Origin: Corynebacterium sphenisci DSM 44792
GTDB taxonomy: Bacteria > Actinomycetota > Actinomycetes > Mycobacteriales > Mycobacteriaceae
Assembly: GCF_001941505.1 (NCBI RefSeq)
Contig: NZ_CP009248.1
Span: forward strand, 930,001 to 994,000
Direction of reading: 5' to 3'
Length of the DNA stretch: 64,000 bases
Shown: positions 30,633 to 46,582 of the stretch, in pieces
Position numbering within the stretch: the stretch's first letter is position 1
How the letters are laid out: each line of letters opens with the position of its first letter
Translations under genes and position numbers: made by a program
Notes under the pieces: generated by a model
The model's input: the letters and a program-made list of their open reading frames with translations, nothing else
The model's database searches: none
What the model was told of the DNA's origin: nothing

Positions 30633-31418
30633 ATGCCGAACATCGTGGTTCTGGTCAAGCAGGTCCCCGACACCTGGTCGGAGCGCAAGCTCAGCGAGGA
30701 TGACTACACCCTCGACCGCGACTCCGCCGACGCGGTGCTCGACGAGATCAACGAGAACGCCGTCGAGGCCGCCCTGGAGCTGAAGGAGGCGCACGGCGGC
30801 AACGTCACCGTCGCCACCGTCGGCCCGGAGCGGGCCGTGGAGTCGCTGCGCAAGGCCCTGGCCATGGGCGCCGATGACGCGGTGATCCTCTCCGATGACG
30901 CGGTCGCCGGCTCCGACGCGGTGCAGACCGCCTGGGCGCTGTCCAACGTGCTCGACGCGATCGGCGAGTTCGACGTCGTCATCGCCGGCAACGCCTCCAC
31001 CGACGGCGGCACCGGCACCGTGCCCGCCGCCCTCGGCGTCTACCGCGGGCTGCCGGTGCTCACCCACATGCGCTCGGTGGCCATCGAGGGCGAGACCATC
31101 ACCGGCGAGCGGGAGACCGAGGACGGCATCTACGAGCTCAAGGCCTCCCTGCCGGCCATCGTCTCCGTCACCGAGAAGGCCAACTCCCCGCGCTTCGCCT
31201 CCTTCAAGGGCATCATGGCCGCGAAGAAGAAGCCGGTGCGCGAGCTGACCCTGGCCGACGTCGCCGCCGAGCCGGAGCAGCTGGGCGTGGAGAACTCCGC
31301 CACCAACGTCACCGGGGTCACCCCGAAGCCGGAGAAGTCCGCCGGCGAGATCGTCGCCGACGACGGCGCCGGCGCCGACAAGATCGCCGAATTCCTCAAG
31401 ACCAACAAGTTCATCTAG
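30633..31418 (+). CDS. etfB: Electron transfer flavoprotein beta subunit
   Basis: Soluble AMP-binding subunit of ETF, which passes electrons from acyl-CoA and related dehydrogenases to the respiratory chain. 261 residues from ATG 30633 (MPNIVVLVKQVPDTW) with the family's ALAMGADDAVILSDD and IAGNASTDGGTGTVPAALG. AAGGAC precedes the start. Paired with etfA 46 bases downstream; often named fixA in corynebacteria. Confidence 0.96.
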   Translation: MPNIVVLVKQVPDTWSERKLSEDDYTLDRDSADAVLDEINENAVEAALELKEAHGGNVTVATVGPERAVESLRKALAMGADDAVILSDDAVAGSDAVQTAWALSNVLDAIGEFDVVIAGNASTDGGTGTVPAALGVYRGLPVLTHMRSVAIEGETITGERETEDGIYELKASLPAIVSVTEKANSPRFASFKGIMAAKKKPVRELTLADVAAEPEQLGVENSATNVTGVTPKPEKSAGEIVADDGAGADKIAEFLKTNKFI

Positions 31419-31464
31419 TCCGCCACCGCGACACCGAACGAACGAATACCAGGAGTAGAACACC

Positions 31465-32409
31465 ATGACCGATGTCCTCGTTCTCGTCGACCACACCGAT
31501 GGCGAGCTGAAGAACGCCACCGCCGAGCTGCTCACCGCGGCCCGCGTGTTCGGCACCCCCGCCGCCGTCGTCGTCGGCAAGCCCGGCACCGCCGCCAAGC
31601 TCGCCGACACCCTCGGCGCCTACGGCGCCGGGGAGATCCTCGCCGCCGAATCCGATTCCGCCGGCACCTACCTGCTCTCCGAGGAGGTCGACACCCTCGT
31701 CGCCCTCGCCGCCGAGCGCCAGGTGCCGGTCGTCGTCACCGGCTCCGCCGCCGGCAAGGAGATCGCCGGCCGGGTGGCCACCCTCACCGGCTCCGGCGTG
31801 CTCGCCGACGTCGTCGCGATCAACGCCGACGGCAGCGCCAAGTACTCCATCTTCGGCGGCGACTTCATCGTCGACGGCGGCGGCTTCGGCGCCTCCCCCG
31901 TCTACGCGCTGCGCCCCGGCTCGGTGGACCCGGAGGAGGCCCCGGCCTCCCCGGCGGTGACCGAGGTGGCCTTCCCCGAGGCCCCCGACGCCCCGGTGGA
32001 GATCGTCTCCTTCACCCCGGCCGAGGGCGGCGACCGCCCCGAGCTCACCGAGGCCAAGATCGTCGTCGCCGGCGGCCGCGGCGTCGCCTCCGCGGAGGGC
32101 TTCGCCGATGTCGTGGAGCCCCTGGCCGACGCCCTCGGCGCGGCCGTGGGCGCCTCCCGCGCCGCCGTGGACGCCGGCTACTACCCGGGCCAGTTCCAGG
32201 TCGGCCAGACCGGCAAGACCGTGTCCCCGGACCTGTACATCGCCCTGGGCATCTCCGGCGCCATCCAGCACAAGGCCGGTATGCAGACCTCCAAGACGGT
32301 GGTCTCGGTGAACAAGGACGAGGAGGCCCCGATCTTCGAGATCTCCGATCTCGGCATCGTCGGCGACCTCTTCGACGTCACCCCGGCGCTGACCGACAAG
32401 GTCAAGTAG
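31465..32409 (+). CDS. etfA: Electron transfer flavoprotein alpha subunit
   Basis: FAD-binding ETF subunit, 314 residues. The C-terminal ETF-alpha signature [20 protein letters not shown] and the [21 protein letters not shown] segment are clear. AGGAG precedes the ATG. No ETF dehydrogenase or ETF-ubiquinone oxidoreductase is in the window. Confidence 0.96.
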   Translation: MTDVLVLVDHTDGELKNATAELLTAARVFGTPAAVVVGKPGTAAKLADTLGAYGAGEILAAESDSAGTYLLSEEVDTLVALAAERQVPVVVTGSAAGKEIAGRVATLTGSGVLADVVAINADGSAKYSIFGGDFIVDGGGFGASPVYALRPGSVDPEEAPASPAVTEVAFPEAPDAPVEIVSFTPAEGGDRPELTEAKIVVAGGRGVASAEGFADVVEPLADALGAAVGASRAAVDAGYYPGQFQVGQTGKTVSPDLYIALGISGAIQHKAGMQTSKTVVSVNKDEEAPIFEISDLGIVGDLFDVTPALTDKVK

Positions 32410-32447
32410 CCCGCCGCGGCGCCGCCGCGCCGCGACCGGGCCGCCTC

Positions 32448-32486
32448 CCGCCGCCGCACCCCGCCCACCGCGGGGTGCGGCGGCGG
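32448..32486 (+). terminator. 17-bp hairpin after etfA
   Basis: Arms 32448-32464 and 32470-32486 pair exactly around CCACC. Confidence 0.7.
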
Positions 32487-32522
32487 CGCCGATCCGCCGC
32501 CCCGGATCCGCCCCGCCCGCGC

Positions 32523-32528
32523 TAGGGT
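32523..32528 (+). promoter_or_regulatory. -10 box of the cysteine desulfurase gene
   Basis: TAGGGT, six bases before ATG 32535: predicted leaderless. Confidence 0.5.
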
Positions 32529-32534
32529 CGGGGC

Positions 32535-33695
32535 ATGAGCGAGCGGCACTACCTCGACCATGCGGCCACCAGCCACCTGCGCCCCGAGGCCCGGGAGGCC
32601 CTCATCGGGGCGCTCGGCGCCGGCAACCCCGGCGGCCGCTACGCCTCCGGCCGCGCCGCCCGGGCGCTGCTCGACGACGCCCGGGAGCGGGTCGCCGACC
32701 TGCTCGGCTGCGAACCCGTCGAGGTGGTGTTCACCTCCGGGGGCACCGAGGCGGACAACCTCGCCGTGCAGGGGCTCTACCTCGCCCGCTCCGGCTCCAC
32801 CATCGTGGCGCCCCCGGTGGAGCACGAGGCGGTGGCCCGGATCGCCGCGCATCTGGCCGCCGAGCACTGGGCGGAGATCCTGGCGGCCCCCGTCGACGCC
32901 GCCGGCCGGGTCGACCCGGCGCGGCTGCCGGAACTGGACCGCCGGGGCACCGCCCTGGTGGCCTGCATGGCCGCGAACAACGAGACCGGGGCGATCCAGC
33001 CGGTGGCCGCGGTCGCCGAGCGCTGCCGCGCCGCCGGGGTGCCGCTGCACGTCGACGCGGTGCAGACCGCCGGGGCGGTGCTCGACGCCTCCGGCGCGCC
33101 CACCCCCTTCCGGGACTGCGGGGCGGCCACCCTGGCGCTGTCCGCGCACAAGTTCGGCGGCCCCCGCGGGATCGGGGCGCTGCTGGTGCGCCGGGGGGCG
33201 CGCCTGGCCGCGCATGTGCACGGCGGCGGCCAGGAACGGGGGCTGCGCTCCGGCACCCCGGACGTGGCCGGGGCGGTGGGCCTGGCCGCGGCCCTGGCCG
33301 CCGACCGGGCCGAGGGGGAGGAGCGCCGGCGGCGGCTGCGCGCGCTGCGCGACCGGCTGCGCGAGGGCATCCTGGCCACCGTCGACGACGTGGTGGTGCA
33401 CACCACCGAACCCGCCCTGCCGGGGCATCTGCACCTGAGCTTCCCCGGGGCGGAGGGCGACAGCCTGACCATGCTGCTCGACGCCGCCGGGGTGGAGTGC
33501 TCCACCGGCTCGGCCTGCTCCGCCGGGGTGCACCGGCCCAGCCATGTGCTGCTGGCCATGGGCGTGGCCGAGGACGTCGCCCGCGCCGCGGTGCGGTTCA
33601 CCCTCGGCTGGGACTCCACCGAGGCCGATGTCGCCGCGGTGCTCGCCGCGGTCGGTGATACCGTGTCCCGGGCGCGGGCCGCGGGCATGGCCTGA
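32535..33695 (+). CDS. Cysteine desulfurase (NifS/IscS-like)
   Basis: PLP enzyme that takes sulfur from cysteine as a persulfide. 386 residues with YLDHAATS at the N terminus, the PLP lysine at about 206 ([15 protein letters not shown]) and the persulfide cysteine in [10 protein letters not shown] (about 328). It directly precedes mnmA, as in other actinobacteria, so it most likely supplies sulfur for tRNA thiolation, and possibly iron-sulfur clusters (inference). Confidence 0.94.
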   Translation: MSERHYLDHAATSHLRPEAREALIGALGAGNPGGRYASGRAARALLDDARERVADLLGCEPVEVVFTSGGTEADNLAVQGLYLARSGSTIVAPPVEHEAVARIAAHLAAEHWAEILAAPVDAAGRVDPARLPELDRRGTALVACMAANNETGAIQPVAAVAERCRAAGVPLHVDAVQTAGAVLDASGAPTPFRDCGAATLALSAHKFGGPRGIGALLVRRGARLAAHVHGGGQERGLRSGTPDVAGAVGLAAALAADRAEGEERRRRLRALRDRLREGILATVDDVVVHTTEPALPGHLHLSFPGAEGDSLTMLLDAAGVECSTGSACSAGVHRPSHVLLAMGVAEDVARAAVRFTLGWDSTEADVAAVLAAVGDTVSRARAAGMA

Positions 33696-33781
33696 GCCCG
33701 CCGCACCGCCCACCGCCCGCCCCGGCCCCCGGCCGCGGCCCGCGCGGGGGCGGCCCATGGTCGAGCCGGAAGGGGAGCGTG

Positions 33782-34891
33782 ATGCGCGTCGTCGCCGCGA
33801 TGAGCGGGGGAGTGGACTCCTCCGTCGCCGCCGCCCGGGCCCTGGCCGCCGGCCATGAGGTCATCGGGGTGCACCTGGCGCTGTCCCGGGACCCGGCGGC
33901 GGTGCGCGAATCCGCCCGCGGCTGCTGCTCCCTGGAGGACTCCGCCGACGCCCGCCGGGTCTGCGACCGGCTGGGCATCCCCTTCTACGTGTGGGATTTC
34001 GCCGAGCGCTTCGAACGGGAGGTGATCGGCGACTTCACCGCCTCCTACGCCCGCGGGGAGACCCCCAACCCCTGCCTGCGCTGCAATGAGCGGATCAAGT
34101 TCGCCGCCCTGCTCGAACGCGCCCTGGCGCTGGGCTTCGACGCGGTGGCCAGCGGCCACTACGCGGTGCACGAGGGCGGGCTGCTGCGGCGCAGCCCGGA
34201 CGCCGCCAAGGACCAGTCCTACGTGCTCGGGGTGCTCGACCGGGTGCAGCTGGCGCACTGCCTCTTCCCCTGCGGGGACACCGAGAAACCCGCGATCCGC
34301 GCCGAGGCCGCCGCGCTGGGCCTGCGCACCGCGGCGAAACCGGACAGCCACGACATCTGCTTCATCCCGGACGGGGACACCCGCGCCTTCCTCGGCGCCC
34401 GGATCGGGCTGCGCCCCGGGGCGGTGGTGGACGCCGGCAGCGGGGAGGTGCTCGCCCGGCACCAGGGGGTGCACGGGTTCACCATCGGCCAGCGCCGCGG
34501 CCTGGGCCTGCCCGGGCCCGCCGCCGACGGCCGGCCCCGCTACGTCACCGGCATCGACGCGGCCACCGCCACGGTCACCGTGGGCCCCGCCGAGCAGCTG
34601 CGGGTGCGCCGGCTGGAGGTGGACCGGGCGGTGTGGCTGGCCGACCCGGGTCAGGTCACCGCGGGCCCGGTGCAGGTGCAGGTGCGCGCGCACGGCGCCC
34701 CGGTGGACTGCACGGTGCAGCCGCTGGCCGGCCCGGAGGACCCGGGCACCGGCCGCGGCGGGGCCTTCCGGGTGCACGCCGCGGCGGATCTCACCGGGAT
34801 CGCCCCCGGCCAGGCCGCGGTGCTCTACCGCCCCGACCCGCGCGGGGACATCGTGCTGGCCTCCGGCACCATCCGGGGGGCCGGCCGGTGA
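33782..34891 (+). CDS. mnmA: tRNA-specific 2-thiouridylase
   Basis: Adds sulfur to U34 of tRNAs for Lys, Glu and Gln, using ATP. The 369 residues start with the PP-loop MSGGVDSSV (7-15). The catalytic pair is Cys98 (NPCLRCN) and Cys193 (HDICFIPDG). ATG 33782 is preferred over the adjoining GTG 33779 because of the GGGGAG site. Also called trmU. Its stop overlaps the GTG of the next gene. Confidence 0.97.
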   Translation: MRVVAAMSGGVDSSVAAARALAAGHEVIGVHLALSRDPAAVRESARGCCSLEDSADARRVCDRLGIPFYVWDFAERFEREVIGDFTASYARGETPNPCLRCNERIKFAALLERALALGFDAVASGHYAVHEGGLLRRSPDAAKDQSYVLGVLDRVQLAHCLFPCGDTEKPAIRAEAAALGLRTAAKPDSHDICFIPDGDTRAFLGARIGLRPGAVVDAGSGEVLARHQGVHGFTIGQRRGLGLPGPAADGRPRYVTGIDAATATVTVGPAEQLRVRRLEVDRAVWLADPGQVTAGPVQVQVRAHGAPVDCTVQPLAGPEDPGTGRGGAFRVHAAADLTGIAPGQAAVLYRPDPRGDIVLASGTIRGAGR

Positions 34892-35958
34892 CCGGCTGCC
34901 ACGGGCTGGGCCCGATGCCGGGGTCGGACCCGGCCGCGGCCGCCGAGATCATCGCCGGGGAATCCGCCGGGGTGGTGCACCGCCCGGTGCAGCCGGCCCG
35001 GGGCCTCGGCGCCGACCCGGTGGGCCGCACCGGGGCGCTGGCCGCCGATCTCGTCCTGGACCGCGGGATCCGCGGCTGGCGGGTGGCGGCCGGCGGCGAC
35101 GCCGGGCACCCGCCGCGGGCGGCGGTGCGCGCCCGGGATCTGCTGGAGGCCGAGGCCGACGGCTGCGAGGCGGCCTGGGGCACGGCCCCGCAGCGGGTGC
35201 GGCTGAGCGCGCTGGGCCCGCTGAGCCTGGCCACCGCGGTGGAGGACGCCGCCGGGCACCGGCTGCTCGCCGACCGGGGCGCCCGGGCCTGGCTCGCCGA
35301 ATCCCTGGCCGAGGGCCTGGCCGCCGCGGCCGCGGACATCCGCCGCCGGCATGGCGCGGCGGTCGCCGTGCAGCTCGACGAACCCGGGATCGGGGCGGCC
35401 CTGGGCGGGCTGGTGCCGGACGCCGCCGGCTGGGGCCGGCTGGAGCCGGTGCCCGCCCGGGAGGCCGCCGCGCTGCTGCGCCTCCTCATCGGGCGGCTGG
35501 CCGCCGCGGAGGTGCCGGTGACCCTGCGCCCCGGCGCCGCCCCGGTAGCCGGCCCGGCCGGCCCGGGGACCGCGGCGCTGCCCGCCGCCGTGGTCGCCGA
35601 ATCGGGGGCGGCGGCGCTGTGGGTGCGCGCGGACCGGCTGCGCGGCACCGCCGCCCTGGACGGGGTGGGCTCCCTCATCGCCGGCGGGGTGCACCTGGAG
35701 CTCGGCTGCGCCCCGGCCGCGCCCGGGGCCCGGGACGCGATCACCGGCGCCTGGGCGGACCCCGACGAGCGGGCCATCGCCGAGGGCGTCGCCCGGCTCT
35801 GGGACGAGCTGGGCTTCCCCCGCGCGGAACTGGTCGACCGGGTGGCGCTGACCCCGGAGGCCGGGTTCGCCGGGGTGGACGCCGCCTGGCCGGCGCGGGC
35901 CCTGGCCGCGGTGCGCCGGGCCGCCGGGCTGGTCACCCGGGCCGCCGGGGACCTCTGA
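34888..35958 (+). CDS. MetE-like protein (cobalamin-independent methionine synthase fold)
   Basis: 356 residues, GTG start overlapping the mnmA stop. Features recalling the C-terminal MetE barrel are [15 protein letters not shown] near the start, [13 protein letters not shown] and [11 protein letters not shown]. The His-x-Cys zinc pair of true MetE is not visible (the matching strand reads VPVTLRPGA), and the N-terminal half of MetE is missing. M. tuberculosis has a similar short gene next to ligA. Activity as a methionine synthase is doubtful; treat as uncharacterised. Confidence 0.7.
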   Translation: MTGCHGLGPMPGSDPAAAAEIIAGESAGVVHRPVQPARGLGADPVGRTGALAADLVLDRGIRGWRVAAGGDAGHPPRAAVRARDLLEAEADGCEAAWGTAPQRVRLSALGPLSLATAVEDAAGHRLLADRGARAWLAESLAEGLAAAAADIRRRHGAAVAVQLDEPGIGAALGGLVPDAAGWGRLEPVPAREAAALLRLLIGRLAAAEVPVTLRPGAAPVAGPAGPGTAALPAAVVAESGAAALWVRADRLRGTAALDGVGSLIAGGVHLELGCAPAAPGARDAITGAWADPDERAIAEGVARLWDELGFPRAELVDRVALTPEAGFAGVDAAWPARALAAVRRAAGLVTRAAGDL

Positions 35959-35964
35959 GGCCCC

Positions 35965-35985
35965 GCCCCCGCCCCGGGCGGGGGC
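35965..35985 (+). terminator. GC hairpin after the MetE-like gene
   Basis: Complementary GCCCCCG... and ...CGGGGGC arms. Confidence 0.5.
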
Positions 35986-36036
35986 CCGCACCGGGGGCGG
36001 CGTCGGCTCCGAACACCGGGCATGGCCGACCCGTGC

Positions 36037-36042
36037 GACAAT
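36037..36042 (+). promoter_or_regulatory. -10 box candidate of the MMPL gene
   Basis: GACAAT, six bases before ATG 36049; first base differs from consensus. Confidence 0.35.
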
Positions 36043-36048
36043 CCAGCT

Positions 36049-41197
<5,149 letters not shown>

Positions 41198-41224
41198 CGC
41201 CGGCGGCCCGCGGCGGAGCCGGCC

Positions 41225-41266
41225 GGGGCCCGGCCCCGGCGGCGTCCACCGCCGGGGCCGGGCCCC
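41225..41266. terminator. Perfect 18-bp hairpin between ligA and glgP
   Basis: Arms 41225-41242 and 41249-41266 around CGTCCA; shared by two convergent genes. Confidence 0.8.
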
Positions 41267-41287
41267 GCCCGACGCGCCCGCGCCGGG

Positions 41288-43660
41288 CTACTCGCCCTCG
41301 ATGGGGGTGGGCTCGATCCGCCACACCTCCTCGGCGTAGTCCCGGATGGTGCGGTCCGAGGAGAACCGGCCGGAGCGGATGATGTTGCGGAAGCACATCG
41401 CCGCCCAGCCCAGCTCATCGCGGTAGTCCGCGGCCATCCGGTCCCGGGTCTCCCGGTAGTCGGCGAAGTCGCCGAGCACGTACCAGGCGTCCGCCGGCTC
41501 ATGGCCGACCCCGTCGAGCAGGCTGGCCCGCAGCTCGTGGAACATGCCGGTGCCGCCGTCGGAGAGGGTGCCGTCGACCAGGGCGTCGAGCACCCGGCGC
41601 AGCCCCGGCACGGTTTCGTAGAGCTCCCGCGGCCGGTGGGACTCGCGCAGCGCGGGCAGCTCCTCCTCGGTGGCGCCGAAGATGTAGGCGTTGTCGTCGC
41701 CGACGGCGGCGACGATCTCCACGTTCGCCCCGTCCATGGTGCCCAGGGTCAGCGCCCCGTTCATCATCAGCTTCATGTTGCCGGTGCCGGAGGCCTCCTT
41801 GCCGGCGGTGGAGATCTGCTCGGAGACGTCCGCGGCGGGGATGATGTGCTCGGCGGGGGAGACGTTGTAGTTCTCCACGAACACCACCTTGAGCCGGTCG
41901 CCGATCTCCGGGTCGCCGTTGACCAGCTCGGCGATCGCGTTGATGAACTTGATGATCGCCTTCGCCCGCACGTAGCCGGGGGCGGCCTTCGCCCCGAAGA
42001 TCGCCACCCGGGGGGTGATGTCGAGGTCCGGGTCGGCCTTGATCCGGAAGTACAGGTCCAGGATGTACAGGGCGTTGAGCAGCTGCCGCTTGTACTCGTG
42101 CAGCCGCTTGATCTGCACGTCGTAGATCGCGTCGACCGGGATCTCCGCGCCCTGCCGGCGGCGGATCCACTCCGCGAAATCGGCCTTGTTGGCCCGCTTC
42201 ACCGCGGCGATCTCGCGCAGCACAGACTCGTCCCCGGCGTAGCGCTCCAGCTCGGCGAGCTCGTCGAGGTCGGTGACCCAGGCGTCGGAGCCGGCGAGCC
42301 GGGTGAGCAGCTCCGCCAGGCGCGGGTTGCACTGGTGCAGCCAGCGCCGGGGGGTGACCCCGTTGGTCTTGTTGTTGAACCGCTCCGGCCAGATGTCGTG
42401 CCAGGGGCGCAGGGTCTCCCGCTTGATGATCTCGGTGTGCAGCGCGGCGACGCCGTTGATGGAGTACGCGGTGTAGCAGGCGATCCAGGCCATGTGGATC
42501 CGGCCGTGCGAGATCGGCGCCAGGTAGTCGATGGTGCCCTGGTCCACGCCCCGCCCGGCGAGGTCGAGCCGGAAGCGGCGGTCGATTTCCGCGGTGATCT
42601 CCAGCACCCGGTGGAACAGCCGCTCGAAGATGGAGTACTCCCAGGTCTCCAGGGCCTCGGCGAGCACGGTGTGGTTGGTGTAGGCGAAGGTGCGCGAGAC
42701 GATGCCCCAGGCCTCGTCCCAGCCCATGTGGTGCTCGTCGAGCAGGATCCGCATCAGCTCCGGGATGGCCAGCACCGGGTGGGTGTCGTTGAGCTGGATG
42801 CAGTTGTACTCGTGGAAGGTGGCCAGGTCGCCGTGCTCGGCGAGGTGGGTCTCCACCATCTCCTGCAGCGAGGCGGAGACGAAGAAGTACTGCTGGCGCA
42901 CCCGCAGCACCTTGCCCTCGTAGGTGGAGTCGTTGGGGTAGAGCACCCGGCACAGGTCGTGCACCCGCTCGCGCTCCACGATCGCCTCGGTGAAGCGCTG
43001 CGAGTTGAAGGCGTCGTAGTCGAACTCCCGCATCGGCTCGGAGTTCCACAGCCGCAGGGTGTTCACGTTGTCGGTGCCGTAGCCGGTGATCGGCATGTCA
43101 TGGGGCACCGCGCGCACCACCAGGTCGTCGAAGCGCACGATCCGGGCGCGCTCCTCGCGGCGCACCACGAAGGGGTAGCCCTCCTCCATCCACGGGTCCG
43201 GGTGCTCGGCCTGGAAGCCGTCCTCGAAGGTCTGCTTGAACAGCCCGTAGCGGTAGAGGATGCCGTAGCCGGTCACCGGCAGGTCCTGGGTGGCGCAGGA
43301 GTCCAGGAAGCAGGCGGCCAGCCGGCCCAGGCCGCCATTGCCCAGGGCCGCGTCATGCTCGGCCTCGAGCACGTCCGGCAGCTCCGCGCCGCAGGCGGCG
43401 ACGGCCTCCCGGGCCTCGTCGAGCAGATCCAGGTTGAGCAGGTTGTTCAGCAGCGCCCGGCCCATGAGGAACTCGGCGGAGAAGTAGTGCTGGCGGCGGG
43501 TGGCGGCGTAGGCCCGGGAGCTGGCCTCCCAGTTGCCGGCCAGCCGGTCGACGACCACGCTGGACAGCCCGGCCCAGAACTCGGCGGCCGTCGCCGAGGC
43601 CGGGGTGCGGCCCGACTCCGCCCGGACGTGGGAGGCGAGGCTGGCGGTCAAATCGGTCAT
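41288..43660 (-). CDS. glgP: Glycogen/maltodextrin phosphorylase
   Basis: Releases glucose 1-phosphate from alpha-1,4-glucan. 790 residues (GT35). The PLP lysine is in GTGNMKLMMNGALTLGTMDG (about 630); glycogen phosphorylase signatures AALGNGGLGRLAACFLDS and LNDTHPVLAIPELMR are intact. I start at ATG 43660 (MTDLTASLASHV) because AGGAG lies nine bases upstream; the ORF remains open for 32 more codons. With glgB and glgE it gives this window both synthesis and breakdown of glucan. Confidence 0.97.
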   Translation of the reverse strand: MTDLTASLASHVRAESGRTPASATAAEFWAGLSSVVVDRLAGNWEASSRAYAATRRQHYFSAEFLMGRALLNNLLNLDLLDEAREAVAACGAELPDVLEAEHDAALGNGGLGRLAACFLDSCATQDLPVTGYGILYRYGLFKQTFEDGFQAEHPDPWMEEGYPFVVRREERARIVRFDDLVVRAVPHDMPITGYGTDNVNTLRLWNSEPMREFDYDAFNSQRFTEAIVERERVHDLCRVLYPNDSTYEGKVLRVRQQYFFVSASLQEMVETHLAEHGDLATFHEYNCIQLNDTHPVLAIPELMRILLDEHHMGWDEAWGIVSRTFAYTNHTVLAEALETWEYSIFERLFHRVLEITAEIDRRFRLDLAGRGVDQGTIDYLAPISHGRIHMAWIACYTAYSINGVAALHTEIIKRETLRPWHDIWPERFNNKTNGVTPRRWLHQCNPRLAELLTRLAGSDAWVTDLDELAELERYAGDESVLREIAAVKRANKADFAEWIRRRQGAEIPVDAIYDVQIKRLHEYKRQLLNALYILDLYFRIKADPDLDITPRVAIFGAKAAPGYVRAKAIIKFINAIAELVNGDPEIGDRLKVVFVENYNVSPAEHIIPAADVSEQISTAGKEASGTGNMKLMMNGALTLGTMDGANVEIVAAVGDDNAYIFGATEEELPALRESHRPRELYETVPGLRRVLDALVDGTLSDGGTGMFHELRASLLDGVGHEPADAWYVLGDFADYRETRDRMAADYRDELGWAAMCFRNIIRSGRFSSDRTIRDYAEEVWRIEPTPIEGE

Positions 43661-43742
43661 GGGGCTGCTCCTAGGGGTCGGCGAGGCGCGGTCCGGCCAC
43701 GGCCCCATCCGGCGGGTGCGGCGGGGTCGCGGCCAAAGTCCC

Positions 43743-43748
43743 AGCATA
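43743..43748 (-). promoter_or_regulatory. -10 box candidate of glgP
   Basis: TATGCT on the minus strand; leader of about 75 bases. Confidence 0.4.
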
Positions 43749-43799
43749 CCCGGCACCGGCGCCGATCCGCGGGTCGGGCCGCCGCGCGGCGCCGCCGGC

Positions 43800-44462
43800 T
43801 CAGCCCAGCACGGCGCCGATGATGTCGCCGAGCCGGCCCATGTGCTCCACCTCGGAGGGCAGGAAGTCCGGCCCGCCGGGCCGGCCCACCACCAGGGTGT
43901 AGCGCTCGCCGACCGGGGCGGCGGCCAGGGCGGAGTCCATCACCGCCCAGGAGTCCGGGATCCAGTCCTCGCCCTCGCCGTCGAGCTCCCGGGGGCTGGT
44001 CACCGGGGGTTCGGCGAGCACCCGGCCATCGTCCTCCGGGGAGGCCGCGGAGGCGGCCAGGCGCCGGGTGCCGGCCCCGTCGTGCTCCAGCACGATCGCC
44101 CAGCCGGCGGTCATGGTGCGCGGCAGGCCCTCCACGATCTCGGCCAGGGCGCGCACCGGGGCGGCCCGGTGCCGGGCCAGGTCGGCGAGCATGCGCACCT
44201 CGCCGCGGCGGTCCACGGTCCCGGAGTAGGGCCGCACCGAGTCGACCTCCACGTCCCCCATGGAGCGCGCGGCGGTGATCAGCGCATCGGGCAGCACCCC
44301 CGTGGGCAGCTCCACGACGATGTCGTCGACCACGGTGCGGTCCTCGGTGCACTCCACGACGTCGACGCTGCGGATGTCGCCCCCGATTTCGCCGAGGGCG
44401 GCCGCGAGGTAGCCCAGGGATCCGGGCACGTCGGGCAGCTGGACTCGCAGCAGGTAGCTCAT
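43800..44462 (-). CDS. ACT-domain protein
   Basis: 220 residues. The first 75 form an ACT domain ([20 protein letters not shown]), which often binds amino acids; the rest resembles a small GAF-like fold with no catalytic motif. Divergent from gatC in this conserved position in corynebacteria. A sensing role is likely but the ligand is unknown. Confidence 0.8.
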   Translation of the reverse strand: MSYLLRVQLPDVPGSLGYLAAALGEIGGDIRSVDVVECTEDRTVVDDIVVELPTGVLPDALITAARSMGDVEVDSVRPYSGTVDRRGEVRMLADLARHRAAPVRALAEIVEGLPRTMTAGWAIVLEHDGAGTRRLAASAASPEDDGRVLAEPPVTSPRELDGEGEDWIPDSWAVMDSALAAAPVGERYTLVVGRPGGPDFLPSEVEHMGRLGDIIGAVLG

Positions 44463-44697
44463 GGCGGAGATCGGTTCGGCCTTTCCGGGTCGGGTCGGGT
44501 GGCTCAGCGGGCCCCGGCGGGGGAGGCGGCGGCGGCCGCCCCCCGGGCGGACCCTCCATCACGTAACGCGCATGCCCCCGGGCTTTGTTCCCGGCGCACC
44601 CCCGCCACCGCCCGCGTGGGGCGCTCCGCGCGCCGCGCGGGCCGGGCGACTACCCTGGTGCGTTGATCAACCACCCGACTTAGGAAAGGGGTCACGC
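44463..44697 (+). promoter_or_regulatory. Divergent intergenic region and gatC promoter
   Basis: TACCCT at 44651-44656 is a likely -10 box for gatCA with a leader of about 35 bases and the ribosome site AGGAAAGGGG. The rest shows only GC-rich dyads. Confidence 0.45.
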
Positions 44698-44997
44698 GTG
44701 CCCGCCATCTCGCGCGACGAGGTATCCCACCTCGCACGACTGTCCCGCCTGGCGCTGACGGACGCCGAACTCGACGAGTTCGCCGGCCAGATCGACGGCA
44801 TCATCAACCACGTCCGGCAGGTCCAGGAGGTCGCCGCCGCCGATGTCGAGCCGATGAGCCACCCCTCCTCGCTGGCCGGGGTGATGCGGGAGGACGAGGT
44901 GCGGCCCACCCTCACCGCCGAGCAGGCCCTCGACCAGGCGCCCTCGGTGCGCGAGGACCGCTTCGAGGTGCCCCGGATCCTGGGGGAGGCGGAGTGA
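44698..44997 (+). CDS. gatC: Asp/Glu-tRNA amidotransferase subunit C
   Basis: Small subunit that stabilises GatA-GatB. 99 residues from GTG 44698 with [20 protein letters not shown], and the later [10 protein letters not shown] and LREDEV-like segment ([20 protein letters not shown]). AGGAAAGGGG precedes the start. GatA begins within or right after its stop. Confidence 0.95.
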   Translation: MPAISRDEVSHLARLSRLALTDAELDEFAGQIDGIINHVRQVQEVAAADVEPMSHPSSLAGVMREDEVRPTLTAEQALDQAPSVREDRFEVPRILGEAE

Positions 44998-44999
44998 GC

Positions 45000-46514
45000 A
45001 TGACCGAGCCCAACCCGAATCTCGCCGCCGCCGTCGCCGCCGACCCGATCCTCGGCGCCACCGCCGCCGAACTCGCCGAGCGGATCCACTCCCGGGAGCT
45101 GACCTCCGAGGAGGTCACCCGCGCCTTCCTGGACCGGATCGCCGAGGTGGACCCGCGGCTGCACGCCTTCCTGCACGTCGGCGCCGAGGAGGCCCTGGCC
45201 GCCGCCCGGGCCGTGGACGCCGCCCTGGACGCGGGGGAGCAGCCGGCCTCCCCGCTGGCGGGGGTGCCGCTGGCCCTGAAGGACGTGTTCACCACCGTGG
45301 ACGCGCCCACCACCTGCGGCTCCCGGATGCTGGAGGACTACCGCAGCCCCTACGACGCCACCGTGGTGGCCCGGCTGCGCGCCGCCGGGATCCCGATCCT
45401 GGGCAAGACCAACATGGACGAGTTCGCGATGGGCTCCTCCACGGAGAACTCCGCCTACGGGCCCACCCGCAACCCCTGGGACGCCGAGCGCACCCCCGGC
45501 GGCTCCGGCGGCGGCTCCGCGGCGGCGGTGGCCGCGGCGATGGCCCCGCTGGCGATCGGCACCGACACCGGCGGCTCCATCCGGCAGCCGGCGGCGCTGA
45601 CCGCCACCGTGGGCGTCAAGCCCACCTACGGCACCGTCTCCCGGCACGGCCTGGTGGCCTGCGCCTCCTCCCTGGACCAGGGCGGGCCGACCGCGCGCAC
45701 CGTGCTGGACACCGCGCTGCTGCACCAGGTGATCGCCGGCCATGACGAGCACGACTCCACCTCCACGGACCGGCCGATCGCCGACGTGGTCGCCGGGGCC
45801 CGGGCCGGCGCCGGCGGGGATCTCTCCGGGGTGCGGGTCGGCGTGGTGCGCCAGTTCGACCGCCCGGAGAGCTACCAGCCCGGGGTGCTGGACAGCTTCC
45901 ACGCCGCGGTGGCGGAGCTCACCGCCGCCGGGGCGGAGGTGGTGGAGGTGGACTGCCCGCACTTCGACCACGCCCTGGCCGCCTACTACCTGATCCTGCC
46001 CTGCGAGGTCAGCTCCAACCTGGCCCGCTTCGACGGGATGCGCTACGGCCGCCGCGACGGCGACGACGGCACCCGCTCCGCGGAGGAGGTGATGGCCGCC
46101 ACCCGCGCCGCCGGCTTCGGCGACGAGGTCAAGCGCCGGATCATCATCGGCACCTACGCGCTGTCCGTGGGCTACTACGACGCCTACTACATCCAGGCGC
46201 AGCGGGTGCGCACCCTCATCCAGCGCGATTTCGACCGGGCCTTCGAGCAGGTCGACGTGCTGGTCTCGCCGACCACCCCGACCACCGCGTTCCGGCTCGG
46301 CGAGAAGACCGACGATCCGCTGGGCATGTACATGTTCGACCTGTGCACGCTGCCGCTGAACCTCGCCGGCATGTGCGGCATGTCGGTGCCCTCCGGGCTG
46401 GCCGCGGACACCGGGCTGCCGGTGGGCCTGCAGATCATGGCCCCCCGGCACGCCGATGACCGGCTCTACCGGGTCGGCGCCGCCTACGAGGCCCGCCGCG
46501 GGCCGATCGGCTAG
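45000..46514 (+). CDS. gatA: Asp/Glu-tRNA amidotransferase subunit A
   Basis: Amidase subunit that frees ammonia from glutamine for conversion of Glu-tRNA(Gln) to Gln-tRNA(Gln). About 504 residues with the amidase signature: catalytic Lys in [11 protein letters not shown], the Ser-rich [15 protein letters not shown], and nucleophile Ser in [17 protein letters not shown] 45000 has GGAG five bases upstream; GTG 44994, overlapping the gatC stop, is an alternative. gatB is 8 kb downstream, separate as in other actinobacteria. Confidence 0.96.
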   Translation: MTEPNPNLAAAVAADPILGATAAELAERIHSRELTSEEVTRAFLDRIAEVDPRLHAFLHVGAEEALAAARAVDAALDAGEQPASPLAGVPLALKDVFTTVDAPTTCGSRMLEDYRSPYDATVVARLRAAGIPILGKTNMDEFAMGSSTENSAYGPTRNPWDAERTPGGSGGGSAAAVAAAMAPLAIGTDTGGSIRQPAALTATVGVKPTYGTVSRHGLVACASSLDQGGPTARTVLDTALLHQVIAGHDEHDSTSTDRPIADVVAGARAGAGGDLSGVRVGVVRQFDRPESYQPGVLDSFHAAVAELTAAGAEVVEVDCPHFDHALAAYYLILPCEVSSNLARFDGMRYGRRDGDDGTRSAEEVMAATRAAGFGDEVKRRIIIGTYALSVGYYDAYYIQAQRVRTLIQRDFDRAFEQVDVLVSPTTPTTAFRLGEKTDDPLGMYMFDLCTLPLNLAGMCGMSVPSGLAADTGLPVGLQIMAPRHADDRLYRVGAAYEARRGPIG

Positions 46515-46530
46515 GCCCCGCCGCCCGCCG

Positions 46531-46563
46531 CGCCCCGCCGCCCCGATCCGGGGCGGCGGGGCG
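46531..46563 (+). terminator. Perfect 15-bp hairpin after gatA
   Basis: Arms 46531-46545 and 46549-46563 with an ATC loop, seven bases before the next -10 box. Confidence 0.75.
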
Positions 46564-46569
46564 CTGGTG

Positions 46570-46575
46570 TAGCGT
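46570..46575 (+). promoter_or_regulatory. -10 box of the MFS gene
   Basis: TAGCGT, seven bases before GTG 46583. Confidence 0.45.
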
Positions 46576-46582
46576 CGCCTGC

